45,543 nucleotides of DNA. It comes from Phycisphaerae bacterium (GTDB taxonomy: Bacteria; Planctomycetota; Phycisphaerae; UBA1845; JAFGLZ01). The position numbers were made by a program, and so were the translations under genes. The stretch lies in assembly GCA_016927755.1 (NCBI GenBank), contig JAFGLZ010000238.1, forward strand, positions 1-45,543, given 5' to 3'. Position 1 is the stretch's first letter, and the number at the start of each line of letters is the position of its first letter. This document shows positions 1-7,927 of the stretch, piece after piece. The notes beneath the pieces were generated by a model, which did not search any database, was not told the origin of the DNA, and saw only the letters and a list, made by a program, of their open reading frames with translations.

Positions 1-174
1 CGCGAATCCCATCACTGTCCCAGACAATGCGCAGCGGAGCCGGCACGAAAGAAGGTGTCTGACCCCCTCGAGCGCTCCCAAAGCCACCGGCCTATCCCCC
101 TCGCGCGCGAATCCCATCACTGTCCCAGACAATGCGCAGCGGAGCCGGCACGAAAGAAGGTGTCTGACCCCCTC
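1..174. repeat. Tandem pair of GTGTCTGACCCC-type REP repeats
   Basis: Two near-identical copies of about 69 bases (1-69 and 106-174) lie 105 bases apart. Each ends in GCCGGCACGAAAGAAGG followed by TGTCTGACCCC. The same terminal motif recurs at 7611-7642, 7714-7743 and 7814-7843 in the same orientation. No gene is supported in 1-283. A degenerate GGGACAGTCAC motif of another REP family sits just before the permease start. Confidence 0.85.
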
Positions 175-283
175 CCCGCGCGCATCTAGCCACCACGCGC
201 CGATCCTGATACCCTCTCCCACGAGTGCAATCGACGGACGGTCCGCCGACCGCGCCTCCCCAACCGACGGGACAGTCACGCTG

Positions 284-1117
284 ATGGCCGATACCCGCGT
301 CATGACCTCGACCCGCGCCCACGGGCTCTACGTCTACCGAGAGCTCGCCGACATGTTCCGATACTGGGACGTCTTCAGCAGCCTCGTCATGCGCGACTTC
401 AAGGCCCGATACCGAGCCAAGGTCCTCGGCATCTTCTGGTCCATCGGCGACCCGCTCATCATGATGTTCGTCTACACGCTTGTCTTTATGTACATGTTTG
501 AGCGGGCCATCTACGCGTATCCCGTCCTGCTGCTTCTGGGCATGTGCCCCCATCGCTACTTCGCCAACGGGGTGATGGGCGCGACCGACTCCATGCTCAA
601 CTACAGCCCGCTCGTCAAGCGCGTCGCGTTCCCGCGCCACCTGCTCCCCCTGGCAGTCCTGCTCAGTCATCTGATCCACTTCTTTATCGAACTGGGTCTG
701 GTTGCCGTCGTGAGCCGCTTCTATCCGGGCTCGCTCGTCTTCAGCAGGCAAGTGCTCTGGCTCCCCGTCGTGTTCGCCGTCCAGTTCGCCTACATGATGG
801 GCTTGGCCTTTCTCTGTTCGACGCTGAACGTCTTCTACCGTGACACGCAGTACATGCTTCGGTCGTCGATGCTTGTTCTCTACTGGCTGACGCCGATCTT
901 CTATCCGGCCCAGTTCTTCCTCGGTAAGTCGTTTGAGCCGTTCTTCTGGTTCAACCCGATGGCGGGTGTGGTGATAGGCTATCGGCGCATCCTGATGGAA
1001 GCACTGCCGCCGAACTGGACGTTCCTGGCCGTCGGCGCTGCCGTCTCGGCCGTGTTCCTGATCATCGGAATCAGTGCCTTCAGACGATACGAGGGCACGT
1101 TCGCGGATTACGTGTAA
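284..1117 (+). CDS. ABC-2 type polysaccharide export permease (Wzm-like)
   Basis: This is the inner-membrane half of an ABC exporter that moves a finished, lipid-linked polysaccharide (O-antigen or capsule type) across the cytoplasmic membrane. The 277-residue length is normal for Wzm/TagG proteins. Visible hallmarks are the cytoplasmic amphipathic N-terminus running into VLGIFWSIGDPL, about six hydrophobic segments, and the family motif FYRDTQYMLR followed by YWLTPIFYP. An in-frame ATG six codons in is an alternative start. The ATPase partner begins 81 bases downstream on the same strand, so the two almost certainly form one transporter and one transcription unit. Assignment to ABC2_membrane is firm; the exported polymer is unknown. 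Confidence 0.92.
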   Translation: MADTRVMTSTRAHGLYVYRELADMFRYWDVFSSLVMRDFKARYRAKVLGIFWSIGDPLIMMFVYTLVFMYMFERAIYAYPVLLLLGMCPHRYFANGVMGATDSMLNYSPLVKRVAFPRHLLPLAVLLSHLIHFFIELGLVAVVSRFYPGSLVFSRQVLWLPVVFAVQFAYMMGLAFLCSTLNVFYRDTQYMLRSSMLVLYWLTPIFYPAQFFLGKSFEPFFWFNPMAGVVIGYRRILMEALPPNWTFLAVGAAVSAVFLIIGISAFRRYEGTFADYV

Positions 1118-1198
1118 GCGACCCCGCGGTAAGGACTCCCGCGGGGGTGCGGTGCGAGAAGGGTCTCTCGCACCGGGGATATCTGTCAGGCGGATCTC

Positions 1199-2917
1199 GT
1201 GCCGATCATCGAGGTCAACAACGTTTCGAAGTGCTTCTACCTGCGGTATGCGCGGGACTTCATCGCCACCGGCCTCGTCCGCCGCCTCTTCTCGCGCAAA
1301 CACAGCGAGGAATTCTGGGCCCTACGCAACGTCAGCTTCTCCGTCGAGCGGGGCGAAAGCCTGGGCGTCATCGGACCCAACGGCTCCGGAAAGACCACCC
1401 TCCTCAGCATCGTCAGCGGCGTGACACAGCCGACCCAGGGCTCCGTGTGCACGGCGGGTCGAATCTCCGCCCTCCTCCAGCTCGGTGCCGGGTTCCATCC
1501 CGACCTCACCGGCCGAGAGAACGTCTACATCAACGCCGGCGTCCTCGGCTTCCGACGCAAGGAGATCAACAAGATCTACCCCAGCATCGCCGAGTTCAGC
1601 GAGCTCGGAAGCTTCCTCGAAGCCCCCATCCGACGATACAGCAGCGGCATGCTCGCCCGACTCGGCTTCTCAATCGCCATGCACGTCGATCCCGACGTCA
1701 TCATCGTCGACGAGGTCCTCGGCGTCGGAGACCAACGCTTCCAGGTCAAATGCCAAGAGCGAATCCTCGACTTCGTCGACCGAGGCGTCACCATCCTCTT
1801 CGTATCCCACTCCGCCGCTCAGGTCCGAAAGCTCTGCACCCGCGCCGTCTACCTCGAACAGGGCGACCTCGCCGCATACGGCGACGTCGAGGACGTCCTC
1901 GCCGCATACGCCTCCCGCGGCGACAAAGGACCCACCATCGGAACCGGAGCCCAGTCCGGCCCCGACGCCAGACCCAAACCCGCCGACAAGCCGACCGACG
2001 CGAAAGGCAAGACCCCGGCGGACAAGGATACGAAGACCGCGCCCGGGGAGGCGCCCCCCAAGCCGCGGCAGAAGAAACCTCCGACGCCTACCGGCCTCCA
2101 GCCCGAGCCCCTCCCCCCGTCCGCGAAGATCCGACCGATCAAGTACGCCCCCTCCGGACGATTCGCGCCAAGCTCCGCCGGAGTCCCCGCCACCACGTTC
2201 TTCTACCGAAACGCCCCCCAAGTCGCCTATCTGTTCGACGAGGTCTTCCCGGCCTTCCCCCCGAACCGGCCGATTCGCGTTCGCTGCTGGGAGTGCTCCA
2301 TCGGCGCAGAGCCCTACACCGTCGCCATCGAGTCCGCCAGAAGGAAAGACCGTCAATACGTCCTGGCCATCGAAGGCCTCGACCGCGACCCCGAACTCGT
2401 CCAGGGCGCCGTCCAGGCCGAGTACAACGAGACGGAGCTGTTCTACAACGGCTTCGGCCGGATGCCCCGAGACCTGCTCGACGCCTACTTCGAGGAAAAC
2501 GCCGAGGGAAACTACGTCCTCTGCGACGAGGTCCGCTTCCGCGTCCTCTTCGGTGTGGGCGACATCCTCTCAAAGGACTGCACGAGACTCCCCCCCGCCG
2601 AGGTCCTCCTCTGCCAGAACACCCTCATGCACATGCCCCCCGCCGACGCAACACGGGCACTGGCCAACCTCATCTCACAAGCCGCCCCCGGCGCCGTCGT
2701 CGCCCTGGCCGGAACCGATCCCGACCTCCTCGTCGAGGCCGTCCAGGAGTACGCCCTCCAGCCAATCACCGATCGAATCGAGGAAATACACGACGGCTGG
2801 CGCTTCCGCAGAAGCCGACCCGACGCCCCCTGGGGGCTCCGGCCAATCGATCGCTCCGAAAAAGACTGGGAAATCCGTAACTGCAGCCTCTTCCGTGTAT
2901 CCACGCCCAAAGCATAG
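1199..2917 (+). CDS. Wzt-like polysaccharide-export ATPase fused to a CheR-type methyltransferase domain
   Basis: Residues 1-240 form a complete ABC ATPase of the Wzt/TagH type: Walker A GPNGSGKT at 59-66, signature SSGM at 148-151, Walker B DVIIVDE at 166-172 and the switch His in FVSHS. A Pro/Lys-rich linker (about 240-320) follows. Residues 330-510 match the catalytic domain of CheR methyltransferases: TTFFYRNA (CheR TxFFR), CWECSIGAEPYTVAI (CheR S-x-G-x-EPYS SAM loop), DRDPELVQGAVQAEY and VLLCQNTLMHM (CheR CRNVxIYF). The CheR N-terminal helical domain and the usual Wzt carbohydrate-binding beta-sandwich are both absent. Translation starts at GTG. It presumably powers the upstream permease and may also modify the polymer or a protein partner. 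The ATPase call is very secure and the CheR-like domain strong by motif order; the substrate is unknown. Confidence 0.88.
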   Translation: MPIIEVNNVSKCFYLRYARDFIATGLVRRLFSRKHSEEFWALRNVSFSVERGESLGVIGPNGSGKTTLLSIVSGVTQPTQGSVCTAGRISALLQLGAGFHPDLTGRENVYINAGVLGFRRKEINKIYPSIAEFSELGSFLEAPIRRYSSGMLARLGFSIAMHVDPDVIIVDEVLGVGDQRFQVKCQERILDFVDRGVTILFVSHSAAQVRKLCTRAVYLEQGDLAAYGDVEDVLAAYASRGDKGPTIGTGAQSGPDARPKPADKPTDAKGKTPADKDTKTAPGEAPPKPRQKKPPTPTGLQPEPLPPSAKIRPIKYAPSGRFAPSSAGVPATTFFYRNAPQVAYLFDEVFPAFPPNRPIRVRCWECSIGAEPYTVAIESARRKDRQYVLAIEGLDRDPELVQGAVQAEYNETELFYNGFGRMPRDLLDAYFEENAEGNYVLCDEVRFRVLFGVGDILSKDCTRLPPAEVLLCQNTLMHMPPADATRALANLISQAAPGAVVALAGTDPDLLVEAVQEYALQPITDRIEEIHDGWRFRRSRPDAPWGLRPIDRSEKDWEIRNCSLFRVSTPKA

Positions 2918-3000
2918 AGTCCGCCGTCGGAGGCGTCCCCGCCATGACGATTCGCCTCTAAGCTGCCTGCAGAAATGTTTGAACAGATCGCCAAGAATGG

Positions 3001-3040
3001 GTGCCCCGTCGCTTCAGCGGCGGGATACTCGAATTCCGCC
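3001..3040. repeat. Intergenic GCTTCAGCGGCGG repeat, copy 1
   Basis: The stretch with CCCCGTCGCTTCAGCGGCGG followed by a GAATTC resembles 12055-12095, which has CCTTCGCTTCAGCGGTGG followed by ACGAATTGC. Both lie between genes and contain a small CGCTTCAGCG hairpin. Their reverse-strand translations share PPLKRR by accident of the repeat, which is not evidence of a gene. Confidence 0.55.
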
Positions 3041-3147
3041 TCACGTTTCGCTCAATTAGGTGGTGGCAGCGCCTCCGTTGAACGTCATCGCTGCCAACCG
3101 GACCTCGCGAATACTTGCGGTTCCCGAGAGCCTGTGACACCGTCCCA

Positions 3148-3247
3148 GGTCCCGTAGGGACCGTGTGAGAATAGCCCAGGACCTTCAGTCCTGGGAATCG
3201 AGTCACCTGAGGGCGATTCAGTCGCGGAGCGACGGCTGAGGCATGGG
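3148..3247. repeat. Three-hairpin intergenic element, copy 1
   Basis: Three hairpins follow in fixed order. The first is GGTCCCGTAGGGACC (3148-3162). The second is CCCAGGAC and GTCCTGGG around CTTCA (3175-3195). The third is GTCGC and GCGAC around GGA (3221-3233). GTGTGAGAATAGCCC joins the first two. Copies with the same order are at 15870 and 26394. It fills most of the gap between the convergent ATPase and glycosyltransferase genes, so it could act as a bidirectional terminator or a mobile REP-like unit. Confidence 0.8.
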
Positions 3248-3315
3248 CAAGCCTTCATGGAGCCTGGGCGAACCTCAACGAATCCGAAGCGACCCCACCC
3301 AAGACGAGCGGCGCC

Positions 3316-4347
3316 TCACCCCCCGACCTCACACAGAATCTCCCACGTCCTCCGCGCCGTGTCCGCCCACGAAAACCCCGCCGCCCGCTCGATCCCTCGC
3401 CTGCCAAGCTCCCCTCGCAGCCCCTCGTCGCCGATCAGCCTCAAAATCCCCTCACCGATCGCCCCAACGTCCAGCGGGTCCACGTACTCGCCCGCGTTCC
3501 CCATCGTCTCCCGCAGCGCCGCAAGATCGCTCGCCACCACCGGCGTCCCGCACGCCATCGCCTCCAACGCCGGCAAACCGAAGCTCTCGTACAGAGAGGG
3601 AAACACCAGCAGCTCCGCCCGCTGATAGAGCTCGGCCAACTCTGACGCATCGTCGATCTGCCCAAGCCACCTCACGCGATCCGCGCCCAGCCCCTGTAAG
3701 CCTCCGCTCGAATCGCTGGCCGACCGAAACGCCTTGAACGACGTACCGACCACCCACAGCTCGTGCGGAATGTCTTTCGCGATCCCCCCAAACGCCGCCA
3801 ACAACCGCGCAAGATTTTTCCCCGGGCCGAGATGACCCACGAAAAGAATCACCCGCTCCCGCCCCACTTCCTCCGACGGGCGAAAGACCGGAGAGACCCC
3901 CAGCGGAACCACGTGCACCCGCCCCCTCGCCACCGGATAACTCTCCTCGATCGAACGCGCCTCCGCGCGCGACACCGTAATGATCGCCTCCGCCCTCGCC
4001 ACCACCCGCGGGATCACGAAACGATAGTACGCCCCAAACGCTCGCCCATAAGCCTCGGGAACCTTCAGGAAGGCCAGCGAGTGGATCGTCACCGCAAGAC
4101 GCGTGCCCCTCGGCACCCGCATCGGCCCCACGTTTGCCGGGCAGAACAGAACGTTATAGCCCCGCGCCAGCCTGGGCAGCGTCAGATGTTCCCAGAGCTG
4201 TTGACGCCACCGACCACGACCGCCAGGCCGGGCCTCGTCAAAAGGCGCCCCCAAACGAGAGAGCTCCTCCAGCAGGTGGCTCGTGTAGCGCTGCACCCCG
4301 TCCACGTGGGCGTGACACAGACAACGACCGTCGATCAGCACCCTCAT
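3316..4347 (-). CDS. GT4-family glycosyltransferase
   Basis: A 343-residue GT-B fold retaining glycosyltransferase that would transfer a sugar from a nucleotide donor to a growing envelope polysaccharide. The N-terminal acceptor domain begins MRVLIDGRCL with a glycine-rich VDGVQRYTS loop. The C-terminal donor domain has ILFVGHLGPGKNLARLL and the family E-x7-E region ESFGLPALEAMACGTPVV. GAGG lies about nine bases upstream of the ATG. The gene converges with the export ATPase across a repeat-filled gap and diverges from the next glycosyltransferase, so it has its own promoter region. The family is certain; donor and acceptor cannot be read from the sequence. Confidence 0.9.
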   Translation of the reverse strand: MRVLIDGRCLCHAHVDGVQRYTSHLLEELSRLGAPFDEARPGGRGRWRQQLWEHLTLPRLARGYNVLFCPANVGPMRVPRGTRLAVTIHSLAFLKVPEAYGRAFGAYYRFVIPRVVARAEAIITVSRAEARSIEESYPVARGRVHVVPLGVSPVFRPSEEVGRERVILFVGHLGPGKNLARLLAAFGGIAKDIPHELWVVGTSFKAFRSASDSSGGLQGLGADRVRWLGQIDDASELAELYQRAELLVFPSLYESFGLPALEAMACGTPVVASDLAALRETMGNAGEYVDPLDVGAIGEGILRLIGDEGLRGELGRRGIERAAGFSWADTARRTWEILCEVGG

Positions 4348-4390
4348 CCGTTCGACCTCGTGGCAGCAGCGCTTCTGCCGCCGCCGCGGC

Positions 4391-4418
4391 TATGATATCA
4401 TGTTCCTAGGAATATTCC
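4391..4418. promoter_or_regulatory. Nested palindromes in a divergent glycosyltransferase promoter
   Basis: This AT-rich island in a GC-rich 330-base gap contains TGATATCA (4393-4400), TTCCTAGGAA (4403-4412) and GGAATATTCC (4409-4418). The last two overlap and share GGAA. TATGAT at 4391-4396 and TATCAT read on the other strand resemble -10 boxes facing opposite ways. This looks like an operator or divergent promoter for the genes at 4347 (minus) and 4677 (plus), but no -35 box is clear. Confidence 0.4.
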
Positions 4419-4676
4419 TCGGCCCAATGAGTCACTATGATGGCCGGGGTGCCCGTTTCGGTGAGCGAGCTTCGCGCCGCATTCGGGGTGGCATGGGTCA
4501 ACGGCGAGCGGACCCTTTGACATGCGACGGAGCATGGGTCCGAGGAAGGCCGCGCCGATCCGGAACGACGCATCCCGTTGACCCGTGGTCCGCTCGGTTG
4601 GAAGGGTCTTCTCTTGCGGATCCACCCGCCAGGAAACTGGCTGACCGTAAACGGCCCCGGCGAGATCCGCTCAACA

Positions 4677-5894
4677 ATGACGAACGCGCCATCACGGCAT
4701 GCCGAAACGATCTCCCCAGCGGCCCCCGCCGCGGACGATCCCAAGCGGAGATTCGTCTTCTTCGCCGGAACCGCCTTCGACAGCGTCGTCAGCGGTCGAG
4801 CCCGCCGCCTCGCCGAGGAGCTGGCCCGACGCGGCAACCCCGTCACCTTCGTCGAGCTGCCCACCCTCCGAGTCTCCCTGACGCCGCCCTTTAGATTCGG
4901 CCCACGCACCCTCGCCAAGACGCCCCTGCAAATCATCCGGCTCTGTCCGCTCCCCGGGTACGTTCGTCTGCACGCGACCACGCTGGCCTATCGCTGGCAG
5001 ACCTACGCCGCCCGACGCCTGGCAACGTGGATCCCCGATCTCGCCGAATCGATCTTCGTCGTCCCCACGCCCCGATGGGTCCCGGTCGTAGCGCTGCTCC
5101 CCGCCGCCCTGAAATGCTATGACTATATCGACCACGTCCAAGTCCAGGCCGGACCCAAAGGCGGCAGCGTCTTCACCGAATGGGACGACCAGCTCCTCCG
5201 CTGCAGCGATCTCGTCACCGCCGTCAGCGAACCCGTGTTGCGCGACGTCTCCGCTCGCTTCGATCCCGAGCGCGTCTTCCTCATCCCAAACGGTGTGCCG
5301 GGCGAGTGGGTCGGCGCCCTTCCCCGACCTGTCGCGAGAGACCGCCTCACCGACCGGCCCGGCAGAACCATCGCCGGCTTCCTGGGATCCCTCTTCGAGT
5401 GGATCGACCTCGACCTGCTCGCAAATGCCGCGCGGACGCTGCCCGACGTCGAATTCGTCCTCGTCGGCCCGACCCGACGCGGCGTCCGCCTCCAGGCGCT
5501 GCAGGCACTCGACAACGTCAAGCTGCTGCCGCCCGTGCCCTTCGCCGACGTGCCGAAGGTCATCCAGGCCTTCGACGTCTGCCTGATCCCGTTTCGGCAA
5601 GACGCCATCGCCGAGTATGCCGACCCGCTGAAGGTCTATGAGTATTGCGCCCTGGGCAAGCCCGTGATCAGCACGGTGGCCTTCGGCGTTCACGGCCACC
5701 CGGCGCCGATCACCGTCGCCCAAGACGCCGAGGCGTTCGCCGCCGCCATCCGCGACGCCTTCGAGGCGGATTCCGCCGAGGCCAAGGAGCAACGTATCGC
5801 CTTCGCCGCCGACCACACGTGGCATAAGCGAGTCGGCGAGCTCCTGGCCGCAACGGCCAAGCTGACCGGGCGAACCGTGTCCGGCCGACCGTGA
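4677..5894 (+). CDS. TuaH-like glycosyltransferase
   Basis: A 405-residue GT-B glycosyltransferase. The N-terminal half carries FVFFAGTAFDSVVSGRARR and the CYDYIDH then DLVTAVSEPVLRDV pattern of TuaH-type teichuronic or exopolysaccharide transferases. The C-terminal half has FLIPNGVPGEW, IAGFLGSLFEWIDLDLL and the donor-site stretch DPLKVYEYCALGKPVIS. ATG 4677 is chosen because homology begins just after it; an in-frame start at 4578 would add 33 residues that look non-native. It lies 28 bases before the phosphatase gene, so the two are probably co-transcribed. The C-terminal domain of the fusion protein at 9018-11972 has the same motif pattern (YDIIDD, VTAIVPLL, KVYEYLTLG). The substrate is unknown. 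Confidence 0.85.
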   Translation: MTNAPSRHAETISPAAPAADDPKRRFVFFAGTAFDSVVSGRARRLAEELARRGNPVTFVELPTLRVSLTPPFRFGPRTLAKTPLQIIRLCPLPGYVRLHATTLAYRWQTYAARRLATWIPDLAESIFVVPTPRWVPVVALLPAALKCYDYIDHVQVQAGPKGGSVFTEWDDQLLRCSDLVTAVSEPVLRDVSARFDPERVFLIPNGVPGEWVGALPRPVARDRLTDRPGRTIAGFLGSLFEWIDLDLLANAARTLPDVEFVLVGPTRRGVRLQALQALDNVKLLPPVPFADVPKVIQAFDVCLIPFRQDAIAEYADPLKVYEYCALGKPVISTVAFGVHGHPAPITVAQDAEAFAAAIRDAFEADSAEAKEQRIAFAADHTWHKRVGELLAATAKLTGRTVSGRP

Positions 5895-5922
5895 CGCCCC
5901 TTCGAGGGCCCGGGTTCGTTAC

Positions 5923-7638
5923 ATGCGTATGAGCTTTCGCCTAAAACTGTTCGTCGCATTCTTCGGCATCGGGGCGGTCCTCGTCGCGATGACCCTGTGG
6001 CAAGTCTACCGGTTGGTCCACAGGCTCCCCACGACCATCACCGCCGAGAACCTCGTCTGCGCCCTGCCCAACGCCGCCGGAACACTGGACCCCCAGCAGG
6101 TCGTCGCACTGTCCAAGGCACTGCAATCATCACTCCAAGCCGCCGAGAAGAACGAGCCCGGCAAGCCCTTCCATGAGACCCGAGCGTTTCAGACCTACTG
6201 CCGCCTCCCGCAATTCATCGCGCTCCGAAAACAGCTCGAGGCCGTCGACCGCGCCGCCCCGCACTTCGGCCCAGACCAGGACGAGTGGGGCAACTGGGCT
6301 CATCTAAGCGACGAAAGCGGCTACGAGAAGAACATCTACATCCTCGTGCGATCCGACACGCCCGAAAAGGGACGATGCCTCGTCTCCCTCATCCCGGCCG
6401 ACGTCGGTCGCCTGCTCGACATGACCCGGCGACGCGAGATGATGCAGGGGTGGATCGAGCCCGTCGCCGAACAGTCGATCGTCACCGACGAGCAAGGACC
6501 GAGCCTCGGGGCGTGGGGCCCCATCCGGGATGACAAGGGCAACGTCGTCGCCCTCCTCGCAATCATCGCCCCCGGAAACCCCCTCGGACAGTACGGCGCG
6601 CGGATCATCCAGCTCGCCGTCGAGATCTTCCTCGTCACCGCCGTCGTGGCCGCCCTCCTGGCGCTCTACTACTCGTGGCGGCTCAATCGTCCGATCGGGC
6701 TCCTGACGCGCGGCATGCAGCTCGTCCGTTCCGGGCGACAGGATCCCCGCATTCCTAGCGAGAGAACTCACGACGAATTCGAGTCACTGATCGCAAGGTT
6801 CAACGAGATGGTGGACGGACTCGGCGAGCGCGACAGGCTCCAGCAGTCCCTCGTCCTGGCCCATGAGATCCAGCGCCACCTCCTGCCGCAGCGGACCCCG
6901 GAACTCGCCGGGTTCGACGTCTTCGGAGACGTCCGCTATTGCGACGAAACCGGCGGCGACTACTACGACTTCATCGACGTCATGGACGTCTCGCCGACCC
7001 GGGCAGCAGTGGCCGTCGGCGACGTCTCAGGCCATGGCATCGGGGCCGCCCTGCTCATGACCTCGGCACGCGCCGCCCTCCGTAGCTTCGCTCACGACCA
7101 CAGACGCCCGATCGACGAGATCATGGCCGACGTGAACGCCCATCTGGCCCGCGACACCGCCCGAGGCCGGTTCATGACCCTGCTGTACGTCGTCCTGGAC
7201 GCCCAAGCCCGAGCCTTCCACTACGCATCGGCCGGGCATGACCCCGCCCTCTGGTACCACGCCAAAACAAGCGAGATCGATCGCCTCGACAGCACCGGAA
7301 TCCCCCTCGGCATCGACCTCGACGCTAGACACGGTCAGGTCGGACCCCTCGACCTCGACCCCGGCGACGTCCTCGTCATGAGCACCGACGGCATCCGAGA
7401 GGCCAGAAGCCCCGACGACGAGATCTTCGGCCTCGAACGACTCGGCAACGTCATCCGCTCGAACGCCGACTGCTCCGCAAAGGAAATCCACCAAGCCGTC
7501 ATCGACGCCGTCGACGCCTTCCAGTCCGGCACACCCCCCGACGACGACATCTCACTCGCCATCATCAGAGTCTGGGGTCAGACACCTTTTTCGGTGCCGG
7601 CGCAGCGAAGCGAAGCCGGCACGAAAGAAGGTGTCTGA
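5923..7638 (+). CDS. Membrane sensor protein phosphatase (HAMP-SpoIIE/PP2C, RsbU-like)
   Basis: This is a predicted serine/threonine phosphatase of the SpoIIE/RsbU type, which normally dephosphorylates an anti-sigma-factor antagonist. Layout: transmembrane helix about 9-30, extracytoplasmic sensor region 31-225, second helix about 228-250, HAMP 251-305 and phosphatase 320-548. The metal-binding signatures GGDYYDF (344-350), VGDVSGHG (365-372), STDGI (487-491) and DDDIS (541-545) are all present, so it should be active. The last 20 or so residues, from WGQTPF on, are encoded by a GGGGTCAGACACC repeat that also supplies the TGA, so the native C-terminus was probably replaced. No anti-sigma partner lies nearby. 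The link to the polysaccharide cluster is positional. Confidence 0.88.
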   Translation: MRMSFRLKLFVAFFGIGAVLVAMTLWQVYRLVHRLPTTITAENLVCALPNAAGTLDPQQVVALSKALQSSLQAAEKNEPGKPFHETRAFQTYCRLPQFIALRKQLEAVDRAAPHFGPDQDEWGNWAHLSDESGYEKNIYILVRSDTPEKGRCLVSLIPADVGRLLDMTRRREMMQGWIEPVAEQSIVTDEQGPSLGAWGPIRDDKGNVVALLAIIAPGNPLGQYGARIIQLAVEIFLVTAVVAALLALYYSWRLNRPIGLLTRGMQLVRSGRQDPRIPSERTHDEFESLIARFNEMVDGLGERDRLQQSLVLAHEIQRHLLPQRTPELAGFDVFGDVRYCDETGGDYYDFIDVMDVSPTRAAVAVGDVSGHGIGAALLMTSARAALRSFAHDHRRPIDEIMADVNAHLARDTARGRFMTLLYVVLDAQARAFHYASAGHDPALWYHAKTSEIDRLDSTGIPLGIDLDARHGQVGPLDLDPGDVLVMSTDGIREARSPDDEIFGLERLGNVIRSNADCSAKEIHQAVIDAVDAFQSGTPPDDDISLAIIRVWGQTPFSVPAQRSEAGTKEGV

Positions 7639-7642
7639 CCCC
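7574..7642. repeat. Inverted REP pair overlapping the phosphatase stop codon
   Basis: GGGGTCAGACACCTT (7574-7588) and its exact reverse complement AAGGTGTCTGACCCC (7628-7642) form a REPIN-like pair around a 39-base spacer. The phosphatase reading frame runs through the left arm and spacer and stops inside the right arm at 7636-7638. Confidence 0.85.
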
Positions 7643-7643
7643 C

Positions 7644-7843
7644 TCCAGCGTTCCCAACGCACCGGCCTGCCACCCCCGCACCCCGACTACGTTGAGTCCC
7701 CAGACCAAGCCAAGCCGGCACGAGAGAAGGTGTCTGACCCCCTCCAGCGCTCCCAAAGACACGCGCCTGCCACCCCCGCACCCCGACTACGTTGAGTCCC
7801 CAGACCAAGCGAAGCCGGCACGAAAGAAGGTGTCTGACCCCCT
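7644..7843. repeat. Two tandem REP-containing units of 100 bases
   Basis: Two direct units, period 100, each run from CTCCAGCG through a CACCCCCGCACCCCGACTACG stretch to GCCGGCACGARAGAAGG and TGTCTGACCCC (ends at 7743 and 7843). They extend the inverted pair at 7574. Together with 1-174 these direct copies bracket the 7.4-kb block from the permease to the phosphatase. The remaining bases to 7927 show nothing else. Confidence 0.85.
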
Positions 7844-7927
7844 CCAGCGCCGAGCCGCGGGATTCATCCCGCGCGGATGCACCGAAAACGCCGGTATGCC
7901 ACCGCCCCCAACACCACGAAGGTGCGA

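Noticed and set aside
92..1303. 403-residue open frame on the minus strand opposite the permease
   Set aside because: It is low-complexity, charged and lacks any family motif, and the plus strand encodes a clear permease there. Strong strand skew produces long antisense frames.
3001..3240. Small frames in the gap with SHTVPTGPGT or PPLKRR peptides
   Set aside because: They are translations of intergenic repeats found at several loci, not conserved proteins.
1..7843. CRISPR-like array from the GTGTCTGACCCC repeats
   Set aside because: Copies are few, spacers are themselves repeated and of unequal length, and there are no cas genes.
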